Assembly: GCA_946902875.1 (NCBI GenBank)
Contig: OX336343.1
Location: 3,820,754-3,884,753 of the forward strand
Direction of reading: 5' to 3'
Origin: Nematopogon swammerdamellus
Lineage: Eukaryota; Arthropoda; Insecta; Lepidoptera; Adelidae
DNA: 64,000 nt
In this document: positions 63,969 through 64,000 of the stretch, piece by piece
Numbering within the stretch: position 1 is the stretch's first letter
How the letters are laid out: every line of letters starts with the position of its first letter
Notes under the pieces: generated by a model
The model's input: only the letters and a program-made list of their open reading frames with translations
What the model was told of the DNA's origin: nothing
Databases searched by the model: none
Translations under genes and position numbers: made by a program

Positions 63969-64000
63969 CTTTTTTTTTTTTTTATGGAAACTGACACGGC
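63969..64000 (-). mobile_element. SINE-A/B 3' end, cut by the window edge (minus)
   Basis: T run then atggaaactgacacggc. Confidence 0.85.

Overview
The window looks like repeat-dense nuclear DNA from a moth or butterfly (Lepidoptera). The base composition is AT-rich with GC-rich patches. It carries the short repeat starting with an accggccaagtgcgagtcg-type sequence, Helitron ends of the Lep1 type (agcgaagccgcgggc hairpins), RTE and CR1/Jockey-like LINE debris, and many SINEs. I see no bacterial, viral or organellar gene, no rRNA gene and no functional tRNA gene. The identification rests on remembered repeat types, not on a search.

Layout: 0-5 kb has a 43-bp tandem array and a 5'-truncated LINE with an open reverse transcriptase (RT) frame. 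5-16 kb has short DNA elements (inverted-repeat MITEs, hAT-like elements, a Helitron) and a three-level nested insertion at 14.4-15.7 kb. 16-23 kb has a 70-bp-arm palindrome, an RTE pseudogene, a 31-bp tandem repeat, LINE tails and SINEs. 23-31 kb has a SINE cluster and a 163-bp satellite that contains a SINE 3' end. 31-42 kb has Helitrons, SINEs, foldback elements, a 208-bp tandem array interrupted by a SINE, and a double palindrome. 42-49 kb has a CpG-rich promoter-like patch, LINE fragments and a 58-bp satellite with higher-order structure. 49-57 kb has SINEs, a GC-rich island, the one convincing host-type exon (the start of a THAP zinc finger at 52.8 kb), a 100-bp tandem array, a 380-bp palindrome and a LINE ORF1 remnant. 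57-64 kb has scattered fragments and AT-rich DNA.

The most interesting system is a modular SINE group, present in about 24 copies and fragments. One 3' body, ending in gtcagtttccataaaa, is joined to two different 5' heads. One head places a 5S rRNA-like promoter core between tRNA-like A and B boxes, closed by a GTCAGCCTC/GAGGCTGAC stem. The other is a GGGGCCGGTACTTT-type leader. At least two copies carry both heads in series. For convenience: SINE-A is the tRNA/5S head, SINE-B the GGGGCCGG head, SINE-F an unrelated tRNA-like SINE. Repeat C is the accggccaagtgcgagtcg family, repeat D the ggggtgttataagttta family, repeat E the accgacttcaaaaaaggagg family, repeat P the tatcccgacaatcgg family, and LINE-G a LINE 3' end family. 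The names are mine. All coordinates were read by eye, so edges may be off by a few bases.
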